A stretch of DNA of 64,000 bases from Erwinia pyri. Lineage in GTDB: Bacteria > Pseudomonadota > Gammaproteobacteria > Enterobacterales > Enterobacteriaceae. Below are positions 53,515-64,000 of this stretch, in pieces; position 1 is the stretch's first letter; each line of letters starts with the position of its first letter. The stretch is from contig NZ_CP132353.1 in the NCBI RefSeq assembly GCF_030758455.1, positions 1,302,001 through 1,366,000 on the forward strand. Direction: 5' to 3'. A program made the translations under genes and the position numbers. Below the pieces are notes generated by a model. The model searched no databases. It saw only the letters and a program-made list of their open reading frames with translations, and had not been told where the DNA came from.

Positions 53515-54825
53515 ATGAGCAAGGCACTTCCTTTGCTGACGCGTCAGGGCGAACGCATCGCCATTACACACGGACTCCGTACCCCTTTTGCCCGTCAGGC
53601 CACAGCCTTACATGGCGTCCCCGCTATTGAGCTGGGCAGAATGGTGGTCAGTGAACTGATGGCGCGGAGCGAACTGCCGCCGGAGGTGATTGAGCAGCTG
53701 GTCTTCGGCCAGGTGGTGCAGATGCCGGAAGCACCGAATATCGCCCGTGAGATTGTGCTGGGAAGCGGGCTTAACGTGCGCACCGATGCCTACAGCGTCA
53801 GCCGGGCCTGCGCGACCAGTTTTCAGGCGGTTGCTAACGTAGCGGAAAGCCTGCTGGCTGGCACTATCCAGGCCGGCATCGCCGGAGGCGCAGACTCCTC
53901 TTCCGTGTTGCCAATTGGCGTCAGCAAAAAGCTGGGCCGCACTCTTGTTGACCTTAATAAGGCCAAAACATTCTCGCAAAAAATAAAACTGTTCAGCCAG
54001 TTACGCCCACGGGACCTGCTGCCTGTACCGCCTGCCGTGGCGGAATACTCCACCGGTTTACGCATGGGCGACACCGCTGAGCAGATGGCGAAAAGCCACG
54101 GTATCAGCCGCGAGCAGCAGGATGCTCTGGCGCACCGGTCACATCAGCTCGCCGCCAGGGCCTGGGAAGAGGGGCGGCTGGAGGGGGAGGTGATGACCGC
54201 TTTTGTGCCGCCCTGGCTTAAACCCTTTGCAAAGGATAATAACGTCCGCCTTAACTCCTCTCTGGAAGATTATTCCCGCCTTCGTCCCGCTTTTGACCGC
54301 CAGCACGGTACGGTCACCGCTGCCAACAGTACGCCGCTGACAGATGGTGCCGCCGCCGTGGTGCTGATGACGGAAGCGCGCGCGCGTGAGCTGGGGCTGG
54401 TGCCGCTTGGCTATCTGCGCAGCTACGCCTTTACCGCCACTGACGTCTGGCAGGATATGCTGCTTGGCCCTTCCTACGCTTCGCCAATAGCGCTCGACAG
54501 GGCAGGGATCACTCTCGGGGATCTGACGCTGATTGATATGCATGAGGCCTTTGCCGCCCAGACGCTGGCAAATCTTAATCTGTTTGCTGATGAACGTTTC
54601 GCCCGTGAAGTGTTAAACCGTCCCCATGCGCTGGGTGAGGTCGACCAGGAGAAATTCAACGTGCTGGGTGGCTCTATCGCCTACGGGCATCCTTTTGCCG
54701 CCACCGGGGCCAGAATGATCACGCAGACGCTGAACGAGTTGCGACGTCGCGGTGGCGGACTGGGGCTGGTCACCGCCTGCGCGGCCGGCGGTTTAGGGGC
54801 AGCAATGGTACTGGAGGCGGAATAA
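53515..54825 (+). CDS. fadI: 3-ketoacyl-CoA thiolase FadI
   Basis: FadI is the beta subunit of the FadIJ beta-oxidation complex, active especially anaerobically. The 436 residues equal E. coli FadI. Catalytic Cys99 is in [11 protein letters not shown], with the His in [12 protein letters not shown] and the second Cys in [12 protein letters not shown]. The ATG at 53515 is chosen; an in-frame start three codons earlier has no better site. It overlaps fadJ by one base. Confidence 0.96.
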   Translation: MSKALPLLTRQGERIAITHGLRTPFARQATALHGVPAIELGRMVVSELMARSELPPEVIEQLVFGQVVQMPEAPNIAREIVLGSGLNVRTDAYSVSRACATSFQAVANVAESLLAGTIQAGIAGGADSSSVLPIGVSKKLGRTLVDLNKAKTFSQKIKLFSQLRPRDLLPVPPAVAEYSTGLRMGDTAEQMAKSHGISREQQDALAHRSHQLAARAWEEGRLEGEVMTAFVPPWLKPFAKDNNVRLNSSLEDYSRLRPAFDRQHGTVTAANSTPLTDGAAAVVLMTEARARELGLVPLGYLRSYAFTATDVWQDMLLGPSYASPIALDRAGITLGDLTLIDMHEAFAAQTLANLNLFADERFAREVLNRPHALGEVDQEKFNVLGGSIAYGHPFAATGARMITQTLNELRRRGGGLGLVTACAAGGLGAAMVLEAE

Positions 54826-56984
54826 TGGAAAACGGCAAAGCCTTTGGGCTGACCATGCGGCTGGATAACGTCGGCGTCATCACTGTTGATGTGCCAGGCG
54901 AGAAGATGAACACGCTGAAAGCGGAATTTGCTGCGCAGATCCGGGAAGTGATTAGCGAAGCGCGCAGCAACCCCCACCTTGTCGGACTGGTGCTGATATC
55001 CGGCAAACCGGATTCATTTATAGCCGGGGCGGATATCGCCATGATTGACCGCTGCACAACGGCTAAAGAAGCGGAAGCGCTGGCGCTGGAAGGGCAGCAG
55101 GTGATGTCTGAGATAGCCTCACTGGCGGTGCCGGTGGTGGCCGCCATCCATGGAGCCTGCCTCGGCGGTGGGCTGGAGCTGGCGCTGGCCTGTAATCAGC
55201 GCGTTTGCACGCTGGATGACAAAACGCGGCTGGGGCTGCCGGAAGTTCAGCTGGGTCTGCTGCCGGGATCGGGAGGTACACAGCGTCTGCCGCAGCTGAT
55301 TGGTGTCTCGCAGGCGCTGGAGATGATCCTCACCGGTAAAACGTTGCGGGCTAAGCAGGCGTTGAAATTGGGGCTGGTGGATGACGCCGTACCGCAAACC
55401 ATCCTGCTGGAAACAGCCGTAAAAATGGTGTTGAAGGGACGTAAAACGCATAAAGCTCTGCCCCTGCGCGAGCGCCTGTTCAGTGCGCCAGCAGGCAGAG
55501 CCATTCTCTTCTCGCTGGCAGGTAAAAAGACCGAAGCCAAAACCCGGGGCAACTATCCGGCAACGCGGAAAATTCTTTCTGTGGTGCGGACAGGCCTGCA
55601 GAAGGGGCATCTGATTGGCTATTGCGAAGAGGCAAAAGCCTTTGGGCAACTGGCGATGACGCCAGAATCGGCCGCGCTGCGTAGCCTCTTTTTTGCCACC
55701 ACTGAAATGAAAAAAGAGTGGGGGGCAGAGGTTAAACCCCGCGAGGTGAAGTCAGTCGGCGTGCTGGGCGGCGGGCTGATGGGCGGAGGGATTGCGTATG
55801 TCACCGCCACGCGTGGCAAACTTCCGGTGCGCATTAAAGATATCACCCCCGACGGCATTAACCATGCGATGAAATACAGCTGGGATCTGCTGAGCAAAAG
55901 CGTGCAGCGTCGGCATATCCGTCCTGCCGAACGGCAGAGGCAGATAGCGCTGATTGGCGGCGGCACCGATTTTCAGGGCTTCCATCACCGGGATATCATT
56001 ATTGAAGCGGTCTTCGAAGATCTGGCGCTGAAGCAGAAGATGGTGGCTGAAGTGGAAGCCAATACCTCAGCGCAGACGCTTTTTGCTTCCAATACCTCTT
56101 CGTTACCCATTGCAGATATTGCAGCAAATGCTGAGCGGCCTGAAAATGTGATCGGGCTGCACTACTTCAGTCCGGTAGACAAGATGCCGCTGGTAGAGGT
56201 GATCCCGCACGCAGGGACCTCATCTGAAACTGTCGCCACCACGGTAGCACTGGCGAAGAAGCAGGGAAAAACGCCCATTGTGGTGGCCGACCGTGCGGGT
56301 TTTTATGTCAATCGCATTCTGGCTCCTTATATCAATGAAGCGATGCGCTGTCTGCTGGAGGGTGAGCCGATAGAGGTGATTGACCGTGCGCTGGAAAAAT
56401 TCGGTTTTCCTGTAGGGCCGATACAGTTGCTGGATGAAGTGGGTATCGATATCGGCACCCATATTCTTCCCGTGCTGGAAAGCGCCTGGGGCGAGCGTTT
56501 CAGGGCGCCTGACCAGTTGGATGCGGTACTAAAAGATGGCCGTAAAGGGCGCAAAAACGGCCGGGGGTTTTATCAGTACGGGCGTAAAACCTTTGGCAAA
56601 AGAAAAGCGGTGGATGCGGAGATTTATACTTTGTTAAACCTGACGCCCAAAACGCATCTCAGCGCCCAGACCATTGCCGAACGTTGCGTAATGATGATGC
56701 TGAATGAGGCGGCAAGAACGCTTGATGAAGGCGTTATTCGCTCTGCAAGGGATGGCGACGTTGGTGCCGTATTTGGCATCGGTTTTCCTCCTTTCCTCGG
56801 TGGCCCTTTCCACTATATGGACAGAACAGGTGCCGCTGCGATCGTCAACACATTAGAGCGGCTGAAGGAGTCTTATGGCGAACGCTTTACCCCGTGCGAG
56901 GCGTTGTTAAAACGGGCCAGTTCAGAAGAAACCTTTTACAAAACGGAGAGTAAGCTGAATAGCCATGCGGATTCAGCGGGTTAG
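54825..56984 (+). CDS. fadJ: Fatty acid oxidation complex alpha subunit FadJ
   Basis: FadJ carries enoyl-CoA hydratase (about 1-190) and 3-hydroxyacyl-CoA dehydrogenase (about 305-600) activities. The hydratase oxyanion and catalytic segments are [17 protein letters not shown] and [20 protein letters not shown]. The NAD loop is [14 protein letters not shown], and the dehydrogenase His is in [18 protein letters not shown]. The length of 719 is close to E. coli (714). Confidence 0.97.
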   Translation: MENGKAFGLTMRLDNVGVITVDVPGEKMNTLKAEFAAQIREVISEARSNPHLVGLVLISGKPDSFIAGADIAMIDRCTTAKEAEALALEGQQVMSEIASLAVPVVAAIHGACLGGGLELALACNQRVCTLDDKTRLGLPEVQLGLLPGSGGTQRLPQLIGVSQALEMILTGKTLRAKQALKLGLVDDAVPQTILLETAVKMVLKGRKTHKALPLRERLFSAPAGRAILFSLAGKKTEAKTRGNYPATRKILSVVRTGLQKGHLIGYCEEAKAFGQLAMTPESAALRSLFFATTEMKKEWGAEVKPREVKSVGVLGGGLMGGGIAYVTATRGKLPVRIKDITPDGINHAMKYSWDLLSKSVQRRHIRPAERQRQIALIGGGTDFQGFHHRDIIIEAVFEDLALKQKMVAEVEANTSAQTLFASNTSSLPIADIAANAERPENVIGLHYFSPVDKMPLVEVIPHAGTSSETVATTVALAKKQGKTPIVVADRAGFYVNRILAPYINEAMRCLLEGEPIEVIDRALEKFGFPVGPIQLLDEVGIDIGTHILPVLESAWGERFRAPDQLDAVLKDGRKGRKNGRGFYQYGRKTFGKRKAVDAEIYTLLNLTPKTHLSAQTIAERCVMMMLNEAARTLDEGVIRSARDGDVGAVFGIGFPPFLGGPFHYMDRTGAAAIVNTLERLKESYGERFTPCEALLKRASSEETFYKTESKLNSHADSAG

Positions 56985-57154
56985 ATTTACCGGATGAAAA
57001 TGGGCGCTTTGGCACTGTTCCGTAAAGCGCTCATTTTGTAAACAATCGGTTGACTTAACTTCCGGCATTAGGGTACAACACAGCGTTCATTCACTGAATG
57101 AAGAGTCGGGAAGCTCTGTTTTCCGGCGTTTATGTTTAACAACAGCGGTGCATT

Positions 57155-57637
57155 ATGCAAGTTTTCATTATGCGTCACGGCGATGCTGCTTTAGATGCGG
57201 CTAGTGATTCTGTAAGACCTCTGACTCATTGCGGATGTAATGAATCACGCCAGATGGCGAACTGGCTCAACGGCCAGGCAGTGAATATTGAACGTGTGCT
57301 GGTCAGCCCCTATCTGCGTGCTGAACAGACGCTCTCTACGGTGCGTGAAGGACTGACGTTGCCGGATGGGCAGGATATTCTGTCCGAACTGACGCCCGGT
57401 GGTGATCCTGCCTTAGTTGCCAGCTATCTGCAGGTATTAGCGAAGGAAGGCGTAGGGTCGGTGCTGGTGATCTCTCACCTGCCTCTGGTGGGCTATCTGG
57501 TCTCCGAACTCTGCCCACAGGAATCACCGCCGATGTTTGCCACTTCGGCCATTGCCAGCATCGATTTCAATGCTGACAGCAGCAGCGGCAAGCTGGAATG
57601 GCAGGTGAGCCCGTCAAAACTGGCTAAAGCCATGTAA
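57155..57637 (+). CDS. sixA: Phosphohistidine phosphatase SixA
   Basis: SixA removes phosphate from histidine residues, acting on ArcB and the nitrogen PTS. The 160-residue protein has the RHG motif with catalytic His8 (MRHGDAAL), and SPYLRAEQT and ISHLPLVGYL containing the other active-site residues. It lies between fadJ and the divergent-convergent smrB as in E. coli. Confidence 0.95.
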   Translation: MQVFIMRHGDAALDAASDSVRPLTHCGCNESRQMANWLNGQAVNIERVLVSPYLRAEQTLSTVREGLTLPDGQDILSELTPGGDPALVASYLQVLAKEGVGSVLVISHLPLVGYLVSELCPQESPPMFATSAIASIDFNADSSSGKLEWQVSPSKLAKAM

Positions 57638-57643
57638 CTCTCC

Positions 57644-57665
57644 AGGGCCGGTTCCCTCCGGCCCT
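57644..57665. terminator. Hairpin between convergent sixA and smrB
   Basis: AGGGCCGG-TTCCCT-CCGGCCCT forms an 8-bp stem. No T-run is present on either side. Confidence 0.65.
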
Positions 57666-57677
57666 GAGTCGTCTGCT

Positions 57678-58229
57678 TCAGGGCAGCTCAGGCGGCAACC
57701 ACTCCTCTATCTCAATCAATACCAGCAGGGCCGCATCGCCGCCAAACAATTTTGGCGCCTGATGGAATGCCATCACCAGAGGATGCTGGGCCAGCCATAA
57801 AGGCGTCTGCTGTTTGAGAACATGTTTGCCGTGACCATGCATTACGCTGGCACAAAATATGTGCTCGCGGCGACAGGCTGCAATCAGCGCACCCAGTTCC
57901 GCCTTCGCCTGCCTTTGCGTTAATCCGTGCAAGTCGAGAAAAATCTCCGGGCTGTAATCCCCACGTCGCAGCTTCTTGAGTTCGTAATGACTGACGTCAC
58001 TTCGCACGTAACGCATGGGGCCTTCTTCAGCCAGCAGCGGCTGAAACTCATCAGAAAAATAGTGGCTGGCATCCATCTGCTCGGAAAGCAGCTTTTTTTG
58101 CGGCACCTCAGAAATTTTCTTGCGCGGCGGTTTATGGACGATGGTGTCCTGCGCCAGCTTGCGGGTGCCGGTCATTAATCCACGAAACAAGGCCTGATCT
58201 TCGGCGCTGAGGGGCTGTTTTTTACTCAT
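57678..58229 (-). CDS. smrB: Ribosome rescue endonuclease SmrB
   Basis: SmrB cuts mRNA at collided ribosomes. The 183 residues equal E. coli SmrB. An N-terminal tail precedes the Smr domain with [14 protein letters not shown] and the [14 protein letters not shown] motif. The ATG at 58229 is chosen over the longer frame starting at 58292. It is divergent from prmB. Confidence 0.95.
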   Translation of the reverse strand: MSKKQPLSAEDQALFRGLMTGTRKLAQDTIVHKPPRKKISEVPQKKLLSEQMDASHYFSDEFQPLLAEEGPMRYVRSDVSHYELKKLRRGDYSPEIFLDLHGLTQRQAKAELGALIAACRREHIFCASVMHGHGKHVLKQQTPLWLAQHPLVMAFHQAPKLFGGDAALLVLIEIEEWLPPELP

Positions 58230-58414
58230 TGAATTCTCATCATCCGGGTTTTCGGGCGCAAAATCTCCCGCAGCGTCGTCTTTTCTGACCACAGTCTACC
58301 TTGAGTTGTGAAGGCACAAAACAAAAGTCAGCTTTTTCACGCCGCCGCGCTGAATTATGGTCCGCTTCATGGCAAACTAGCTGCCGAGTTGAGTTTGGCC
58401 TGTTGGAGGGCACA

Positions 58415-59347
58415 TTGGACAAAATTTTCGTTGATGAGGCAGTCAGTGAGCTGCACACCATCCAGGATATGCTGCGCTGGTCGGTCAGCCGCTTTTCCGC
58501 AGCCGATCTCTGGTATGGTCACGGCACCGATAATCCCTGGGATGAAGCCGTGCAGCTGGTGTTGCCCACCCTCTATCTGCCGCTGGATATCCCGGAAGAT
58601 ATGCGCACCGCAAGGCTGACCTCCAGCGAGCGTCACCGCATTGTCGAACGTGTTATTCGCCGCATCAATGAACGCATTCCGGTCTCTTATCTCACTAACA
58701 AAGCCTGGTTCTGTGGTCACGAGTTTTACGTTGACGAGCGCGTGCTGGTACCCCGTTCGCCGATTGGTGAGCTGATCAATGACCGCTTCGCCGGGCTAAT
58801 CTCCTTTGAGCCTACCCATATTCTGGATATGTGTACCGGCAGCGGCTGCATCGCTATCGCCTGCGCTTACGCCTTCCCGGAGGCGGAAGTGGATGCGGTG
58901 GATATCTCTACCGATGCGCTGGCGGTGACGGAGCAAAACATTGAAGCTCATGGTCTTACGCATCAGGTGACGCCAATCCGCGCCGACCTGTTCCGCGAGT
59001 TGCCAAAAACCCCTTATGACCTGATTATCACCAATCCGCCTTATGTGGATCAGGAAGATATGGGTGATTTGCCGAATGAATTCCGCCATGAACCGGAGCT
59101 GGGCCTGGCGGCCGGAAGCGATGGTCTGAAACTGGCTCGCCGTATTCTGGCTAATGCGCCGGACTACCTGACCGAGCAGGGTGTGTTGATTTGTGAAGTG
59201 GGCAACAGCATGGTGCACATGATGGATCAGTATCCTGACGTACCCTTTACCTGGCTGGAATTTGAAAACGGCGGCGACGGCGTCTTTATGTTGACCCGTC
59301 AGCAGATTATTGACGCCCGGCACCACTTCAGCATCTATAAAGATTAA
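58415..59347 (+). CDS. prmB: 50S ribosomal protein L3 N5-glutamine methyltransferase PrmB
   Basis: PrmB methylates a glutamine of ribosomal protein L3 with S-adenosylmethionine. The 310 residues equal E. coli PrmB when the TTG at 58415 is used; it has GGAGGG five bases upstream and matches the family start (DKIFVDEAV). A longer frame from 58301 is not supported. The cofactor motif is [12 protein letters not shown] and the catalytic NPPY starts at Asn207. It is followed 21 bp later by aroC. Confidence 0.95.
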   Translation: MDKIFVDEAVSELHTIQDMLRWSVSRFSAADLWYGHGTDNPWDEAVQLVLPTLYLPLDIPEDMRTARLTSSERHRIVERVIRRINERIPVSYLTNKAWFCGHEFYVDERVLVPRSPIGELINDRFAGLISFEPTHILDMCTGSGCIAIACAYAFPEAEVDAVDISTDALAVTEQNIEAHGLTHQVTPIRADLFRELPKTPYDLIITNPPYVDQEDMGDLPNEFRHEPELGLAAGSDGLKLARRILANAPDYLTEQGVLICEVGNSMVHMMDQYPDVPFTWLEFENGGDGVFMLTRQQIIDARHHFSIYKD

Positions 59348-59368
59348 TAAAAATATTAAGAGGACATC

Positions 59369-60454
59369 ATGGCCGGTAACACGATTGGACAACTCTTCCG
59401 CGTCACCACCTTCGGGGAGTCTCACGGACTGGCGCTTGGCTGTATTGTTGATGGCGTGCCGCCCGGCATTCCGCTGACGGAAGCTGATTTGCAGCACGAT
59501 CTGGACCGCCGCCGTCCGGGCACGTCCCGCTATACCACTCAGCGCCGTGAACCGGATCAGGTGAAAATTTTATCGGGCGTGTTTGAAGGGGTCACCACCG
59601 GCACCAGCATTGGCCTGCTGATTGAAAATACCGACCAGCGTTCGCAGGATTACAGTGAAATCAAGGATGTATTCCGTCCCGGACATGCTGATTACACCTA
59701 CGAGCAGAAATATGGCCTGCGCGACTACCGCGGCGGCGGGCGTTCTTCAGCCCGTGAAACAGCGATGCGCGTTGCGGCGGGCGCCATTGCAAAAAAATAT
59801 CTGGCGCTGAAACATGGCATCAAAGTGCGCGGCTATCTGGCGCAGATTGGCGATGTAGCCTGTGAGCTGAAAGATTGGGAGCAGGTTGAGCAAAACCCAT
59901 TCTTCTGCCCCGATCCGGACAAAATTGAGGCGCTGGATGAGCTGATGCGCGCGCTCAAAAAAGAGGGTGACTCCATCGGTGCCAAAGTCTCTGTTATGGC
60001 AGAAAACGTGCCCACAGGGCTGGGTGAACCGGTGTTCGACCGTCTGGATGCGGATCTGGCCCATGCGCTGATGAGCATTAATGCGGTGAAAGGGGTGGAA
60101 ATCGGTGACGGGTTCGCGGTGGTCAGCCAGCGTGGCAGCCAGCATCGTGATGAAATCCGTGCGGATGGCTTTCAGAGCAATCATGCGGGCGGCATTTTAG
60201 GCGGCATCAGCAGCGGACAGCCGATTCTGGCGACCCTGGCGATGAAGCCCACCTCCAGCATCACCGTGCCGGGCAAAACCATTAACCGCTTCGGGGAAGA
60301 AGTGGAGATGATCACCAAAGGCCGCCACGATCCCTGCGTAGGGATCCGCGCGGTGCCGATCGCCGAGGCGATGATGGCGATCGTTCTGATGGATCATTTA
60401 CTGCGTCAGCGTGCTCAGAATGCTGATGTGCACACGGCTATTCCTCGCTGGTAA
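59369..60454 (+). CDS. aroC: Chorismate synthase
   Basis: AroC makes chorismate, the branch point of aromatic amino acid synthesis, using reduced FMN. The 361-residue length equals E. coli AroC. Signature segments are [33 protein letters not shown] and [15 protein letters not shown], plus [18 protein letters not shown] near the end. AGAGGA precedes the ATG. It begins the aroC-mepA-yfcA run. Confidence 0.98.
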   Translation: MAGNTIGQLFRVTTFGESHGLALGCIVDGVPPGIPLTEADLQHDLDRRRPGTSRYTTQRREPDQVKILSGVFEGVTTGTSIGLLIENTDQRSQDYSEIKDVFRPGHADYTYEQKYGLRDYRGGGRSSARETAMRVAAGAIAKKYLALKHGIKVRGYLAQIGDVACELKDWEQVEQNPFFCPDPDKIEALDELMRALKKEGDSIGAKVSVMAENVPTGLGEPVFDRLDADLAHALMSINAVKGVEIGDGFAVVSQRGSQHRDEIRADGFQSNHAGGILGGISSGQPILATLAMKPTSSITVPGKTINRFGEEVEMITKGRHDPCVGIRAVPIAEAMMAIVLMDHLLRQRAQNADVHTAIPRW

Positions 60455-60458
60455 CCGA

Positions 60459-61283
60459 ATGAAAAAGACGCTGTTTGCGCTTTCTGCTCTGCTGTTCAGT
60501 GCCGCCACCCTGGCGGCCACGCCGTGGCAATCCATTCGCCAGCCGATTAGCGGTTCGCCGCAGTCGATTGGCCAGTTTGCCAACGGCTGTATCGTCGGCG
60601 CGCAGGCGCTGCCGCTTAACTCGCCGGATTACCAGGTGATGCGGCAGGATCAGCGCCGCTATTATGGGCATCCCGATCTGATCCTGTTTATTCAGCGCCT
60701 CAGCACACAGGTGCATAACCTGCAGCTGGGTGAAGTGCTGATTGGCGATATGGGTATGGCGGCGGGCGGGCGCTTCAGCAGCGGTCATGCCAGCCATCAG
60801 TCGGGGCTTGATGTGGATATCTGGCTCCAGCTGCCGAAAACGCGCTGGACCCCGCAGATGTTACTCAAGCCGCAGCCGCTCGATTTAGTGGCGGCAGATG
60901 GTAAAAATGTGGTGGCGCGTCACTGGCAGCCAGAGATCGACAGCCTGATTAAACTTGCAGCGAAAGATGAGGAAGTCACGCGCATCTTCGTTAATCCTGC
61001 AATTAAAAAGCAGCTTTGTGCCGATGCAGGCGCCGATCGCGACTGGCTGCGTAAAGTGCGTCCCTGGTTTGGACATCGGGCGCATATGCACGTCCGCCTG
61101 CGCTGTCCTGTTGGCAGCCTGGAGTGCCAGGATCAGCCAGTACCGCCTGCCGGAGATGGCTGTGGTGCCGAGCTGCAAAGCTGGTTCCTGCCACCGAAAC
61201 CAGGCACGGGTAAGCCGGTGAAGCGTGAGCCGCCGCCGTTGCCGCCTTCCTGTCAGGCATTACTGGATAAACATCTGCTTTAG
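60459..61283 (+). CDS. mepA: Penicillin-insensitive murein endopeptidase MepA
   Basis: MepA is a periplasmic zinc LAS-type endopeptidase that cuts D-Ala-mDAP crosslinks in peptidoglycan. The 274 residues equal E. coli MepA. After the signal peptide (TLAA) come zinc ligands in [14 protein letters not shown] and in [11 protein letters not shown]. The ATG at 60459 lies five bases after the aroC stop; an in-frame start at 60411 overlapping aroC is rejected. Confidence 0.96.
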   Translation: MKKTLFALSALLFSAATLAATPWQSIRQPISGSPQSIGQFANGCIVGAQALPLNSPDYQVMRQDQRRYYGHPDLILFIQRLSTQVHNLQLGEVLIGDMGMAAGGRFSSGHASHQSGLDVDIWLQLPKTRWTPQMLLKPQPLDLVAADGKNVVARHWQPEIDSLIKLAAKDEEVTRIFVNPAIKKQLCADAGADRDWLRKVRPWFGHRAHMHVRLRCPVGSLECQDQPVPPAGDGCGAELQSWFLPPKPGTGKPVKREPPPLPPSCQALLDKHLL

Positions 61284-61292
61284 GAACCGAAG

Positions 61293-62096
61293 ATGGATTG
61301 GTTTGTCATCAGCCCGCTGCTGGTTGGGCTGCTTTTCTTTGTGGCTATGCTGGCCGGATTTATTGATTCCATCGCCGGAGGCGGCGGATTACTCACCGTT
61401 CCTGCGCTGATGTCTGTGGGGCTCTCTCCGGCGCAGGCTATTGCCACCAACAAATTGCAGTCTGTGGGCGGCTCGTTCTCGGCGAGCCTCTATTTTGTGC
61501 GCAGGAAAGCGGTCAATCTGAGCGAGCAGAAGCTCAATATTGCGATGACGTTTATTGGCGCGATAACCGGCGCTATCCTGATCCAGCATATTCAGGCGGA
61601 GCTGCTGCGCCAGATCCTGCCGGTGCTGCTGATTGCGATAGGGCTCTATTTCCTGCTGATGCCTAAAATTGGCGAGGAAGATCGCCAGCGCCGTCTGCAC
61701 GGGCTGCCGTTTGCGCTGGTTGCGGGCGGCTGCGTGGGCTTTTACGACGGTTTCTTTGGCCCCGGCGCGGGTTCGTTCTATGCGCTCGCTTTCGTTACCC
61801 TGTGCGGTTTTAACCTGGCGAAATCGACCGCGCATGCCAAAGTGCTTAATTTCACCTCCAACTTTGGCGGTCTGCTCTTCTTTATGTTTGGCGGCAAAGT
61901 GGTGTGGGGCACCGGGCTGGTAATGCTGGTAGGTGCTATTTGCGGTGCACGGTTGGGCGCCCGTATGGTGCTGAGCCGTGGTCAGACGCTGATCCGTCCG
62001 ATGGTGGTGATTGTCTCTGCGGTGATGAGCGCCAAATTGCTCTATGACAGCCACGGCGCGGCCATCGCCGCATGGTTCCATCAGCTGTTTAGCTGA
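61293..62096 (+). CDS. yfcA: TauE/SafE-family membrane protein YfcA
   Basis: This 267-residue inner-membrane protein has about eight helices and belongs to the TauE/SafE (DUF81) family of putative sulfite or organosulfur exporters. Landmarks are GFIDSIAGGGGLLTVPALM and GFYDGFFGPGAGSFYAL. Substrate unknown. It follows mepA by nine bases, as in E. coli. Confidence 0.94.
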   Translation: MDWFVISPLLVGLLFFVAMLAGFIDSIAGGGGLLTVPALMSVGLSPAQAIATNKLQSVGGSFSASLYFVRRKAVNLSEQKLNIAMTFIGAITGAILIQHIQAELLRQILPVLLIAIGLYFLLMPKIGEEDRQRRLHGLPFALVAGGCVGFYDGFFGPGAGSFYALAFVTLCGFNLAKSTAHAKVLNFTSNFGGLLFFMFGGKVVWGTGLVMLVGAICGARLGARMVLSRGQTLIRPMVVIVSAVMSAKLLYDSHGAAIAAWFHQLFS

Positions 62097-62168
62097 AGGC
62101 GAACGGCAGAGGGAACTGCCCGGATTGGTGCAGCATGTTAATTCAATTCAGAGTTTCAGAAGAAAAAA

Positions 62169-62714
62169 ATGAACGAGAACCATCACTATTCGCAGCTGAT
62201 TGAGATTTTTGACCGCTGCTTTTTTCACGATTTTCAGACACGCCTGATTAAAGGCGACGACGAACCGATCTATCTTCCTGCTGATGAGCAGGTTGACTAT
62301 CACCGCGTAGTCTTTGCTCATGGCTACTATGCCAGCGCGCTGCACGAAATTTCGCACTGGTGTATTGCAGGCGCTGAACGGCGTAAGCAGGTCGATTTTG
62401 GCTACTGGTACTGCCCGGACGGCCGGGATGCCATGACCCAGAATCAGTTTGAAGCGGTGGAAGTGAAACCGCAGTCGCTGGAGTGGATGTTTTGTGTTGC
62501 GGCAGGGTTTCCCTTCAATGTAAGTTGTGACAATCTCAATGGAGATTGTGAACCGGATCGCATCGCGTTTCAGCGGAAAGTCCATGCTCAGGTAATGATG
62601 CATCTGGAGAAGGGCCTTCCAGCCCGTCCAGCCCGTTTTGTTACCGAACTCTGCTCGTATTACTCAACACCCCCGCTAACGGCGGCACAGTTTCCCTGGC
62701 CGGAAGATCTGTGA
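62169..62714 (+). CDS. epmC: Elongation factor P hydroxylase EpmC
   Basis: EpmC (YfcM) hydroxylates the beta-lysylated lysine of elongation factor P. The 181 residues match E. coli (182). The iron-binding HExxH-like segment appears in [16 protein letters not shown], followed by [12 protein letters not shown]. It starts 72 bp after yfcA, with AGAAAAAAA rather than a strong ribosome site. Confidence 0.94.
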   Translation: MNENHHYSQLIEIFDRCFFHDFQTRLIKGDDEPIYLPADEQVDYHRVVFAHGYYASALHEISHWCIAGAERRKQVDFGYWYCPDGRDAMTQNQFEAVEVKPQSLEWMFCVAAGFPFNVSCDNLNGDCEPDRIAFQRKVHAQVMMHLEKGLPARPARFVTELCSYYSTPPLTAAQFPWPEDL

Positions 62715-62742
62715 CCGCGGGGAAGAATGGATAAGGAATGGT

Positions 62743-63024
62743 ATGATCGATGAATTTGAGGCGCGTATTCTGGCTCTGATCGACGAGATGGTGGAAAGCG
62801 CCAGCGACGATGAACTCTTTGCCAGCGGCTATCTGCGCGGGCATCTGACGCTGGCGGTGGCCGAAATTGAACAGAAGGGTGAACATACGCCGGAAGCACT
62901 GCAGATTCAGGTGCAACAGAGCCTGCAAAACGCTATCCACGCCGGTGAACTGTCGCCGCGCGATCAGGCGCTGGTGATCGGCATGTGGGATAATCTCTTC
63001 CTGCAGGCCCGTAAGCCAGTCTGA
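62743..63024 (+). CDS. yfcL: YfcL-family protein
   Basis: This 93-residue acidic protein matches E. coli YfcL (92): [20 protein letters not shown] followed by [13 protein letters not shown]. Function unknown. It lies 28 bp after epmC and is convergent with mnmC, as in E. coli. Confidence 0.92.
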   Translation: MIDEFEARILALIDEMVESASDDELFASGYLRGHLTLAVAEIEQKGEHTPEALQIQVQQSLQNAIHAGELSPRDQALVIGMWDNLFLQARKPV

Positions 63025-63070
63025 GAACCGGGCGGCCGCCGTGCCGCCTGGCTTCTTCAGCCGCGCCCTT

Positions 63071-64000
63071 TCAGAGCGCGCTTTTCACCGCTTTTCCCTT
63101 CAACAGCTTTCTTACCCAGTAACGATTAGGATGCATTGCGCCCAGCGTATCGGCATCCAGCGGGATCGGCTCACCACACATCTCTGCGGCCAGCACCTCT
63201 GCCGCCAGCGGGCCACTACAGAGTCCGCGGGATCCCAACGCGCCCAGCACAAAAAGTCCCGGCCAGACGGGGGCCGCAGGCGCCTGCTCCCTTTTCTGCG
63301 CTAAATCAGCGTAGGTTTCCAGCGTGCGTTGATAATCGGGCAGCGGGCCAAACATCGGCAGGTGATCGCGGCTGGCGCAGCGGACACCGCTGCGAGCATC
63401 GCCTGCGCTGACGTCTACCTCCTTCGGCCACTCCGCCTCAGGCAGGCAGCGGATCAGGCGCTCGCGATTCTCCTGCTGATCCTCTTCCCGGTAGGCCGTT
63501 GAGCTGTCGGAGCGGTGATAGCTGGCACCCATGCAGTGATGCTGATTATCGGGGTTGGCTGGCGTCAGATAGCCGTCGTAACAGAGCACCTGTTTGAGTC
63601 TGCTAAGCGCGCCTGTGGTGGGAATATGGGAGACCTGCCCACTCACCGCATAGGCGGGCAGGTTTTCACTCTGCTCAAATGACGCCAGCGTGTGTCCGGT
63701 TGCCAGCACCACGTTACTGTGTCGCTGCGCTGGCTGCTGGCTGAACTGGAGCTGCCAGCCTTCCTCAGCGGACTGAAGAGAAGTGAGCTGATGTTCCCAG
63801 TGAATGCTCAGCCCTTGCAGGCCAGCCAGCTCAAACAGTGCGGGGGTCAACTGTCCGGGGGAAAGCCAGCCGCCCAGTGGATAAGTGATGCCGCCGCAGC
63901 CGGTTTCAACGCCGCACAACGCTTCAGTCTGTTCGGTTGAAACCTCCTGAGCAATCACTTCGGGCAGCCCCATAGTTAAAAGCTTAGCGATTTTCTCACG
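63071..64000 (-). CDS. mnmC: tRNA 5-methylaminomethyl-2-thiouridine enzyme MnmC, C-terminal part
   Basis: The frame is open to the right edge, so the 5' part lies outside the window. The visible 309 codons cover the C-terminal FAD-dependent oxidase domain, which removes the carboxymethyl group from cmnm5s2U34 of tRNA. Segments include [38 protein letters not shown] and the cofactor-binding [20 protein letters not shown]. The position next to yfcL matches E. coli. Confidence 0.95.
   Translation of the reverse strand, partial: REKIAKLLTMGLPEVIAQEVSTEQTEALCGVETGCGGITYPLGGWLSPGQLTPALFELAGLQGLSIHWEHQLTSLQSAEEGWQLQFSQQPAQRHSNVVLATGHTLASFEQSENLPAYAVSGQVSHIPTTGALSRLKQVLCYDGYLTPANPDNQHHCMGASYHRSDSSTAYREEDQQENRERLIRCLPEAEWPKEVDVSAGDARSGVRCASRDHLPMFGPLPDYQRTLETYADLAQKREQAPAAPVWPGLFVLGALGSRGLCSGPLAAEVLAAEMCGEPIPLDADTLGAMHPNRYWVRKLLKGKAVKSAL

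Overview
The window is a chromosomal segment of an enteric gammaproteobacterium, most likely of the Erwiniaceae (Erwinia or Pantoea type). The backbone follows the Escherichia coli order from gltX/valU-lysV through alaXW, nupC, mntH, glk, ypdAB, alaC, argW/yfdC, mlaA, fadL, fadIJ, sixA, smrB, prmB, aroC, mepA, yfcA, epmC, yfcL to mnmC. An indolepyruvate decarboxylase gene sits beside glk, as in plant-associated Erwiniaceae. The assignment rests on protein similarity recalled by eye; no search was run.

Layout. 1-1.2 kb: degenerate repeats, a 60-bp tandem repeat, and a tRNA operon (3 tRNA-Val, 1 tRNA-Lys) whose 3' tail plus terminator is duplicated. 1.5-4.9 kb: gltX, a YfeC-like regulator, a formate/nitrite channel and two tRNA-Ala genes. 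4.9-10.3 kb: a sulfur-acquisition block made of a SsuD-like monooxygenase, a SsuA-like binding protein, a cysteine-dioxygenase-like cupin and a four-domain rhodanese in overlapping genes, with a second SsuA-like binding protein transcribed divergently. 10.5-22.5 kb: nupC, mntH (MntR and Fur boxes), ypeC, an aldo-keto reductase, ipdC, glk, ypdBA, a GNAT acetyltransferase, alaC and the tiny gene ypdK. 22.6-32.3 kb: an EmrAB-type efflux pair with a divergent IclR regulator and UspA-like protein, small lipoproteins, an SMP-30 lactonase, a YhjX-like transporter preceded by a near-perfect YpdB site, and a YbdG-type MscS channel.

32.5-43.4 kb is the accessory zone. It holds small unknown genes, zinT with a Zur box, yedK, three tiny very hydrophilic proteins, an orphan VasL-type T6SS-associated protein, and a decayed prophage bounded by 17-bp repeats at the argW tRNA gene. 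In that relic a broken integrase and a broken tape-measure gene meet head to head while two small secreted-protein genes stay intact. yfdC follows argW. 43.6-50.5 kb: a complete ccmABCDEFGHI cytochrome c maturation operon, placed between yfdC and mlaA. 50.6-64 kb: mlaA, fadL, yfcZ, fadIJ (FadR boxes), sixA, smrB, prmB, aroC, mepA, yfcA, epmC, yfcL and the 3' part of mnmC, which runs off the window.

Regulatory links visible in the DNA: YpdA/YpdB (17.9-20.3 kb) probably controls the yhjX homologue at 29.6-30.8 kb, FadR probably controls fadL and fadI, and the IclR gene probably controls the neighbouring efflux pair through a repeated operator. No CRISPR array, intact insertion sequence or rRNA gene was seen.
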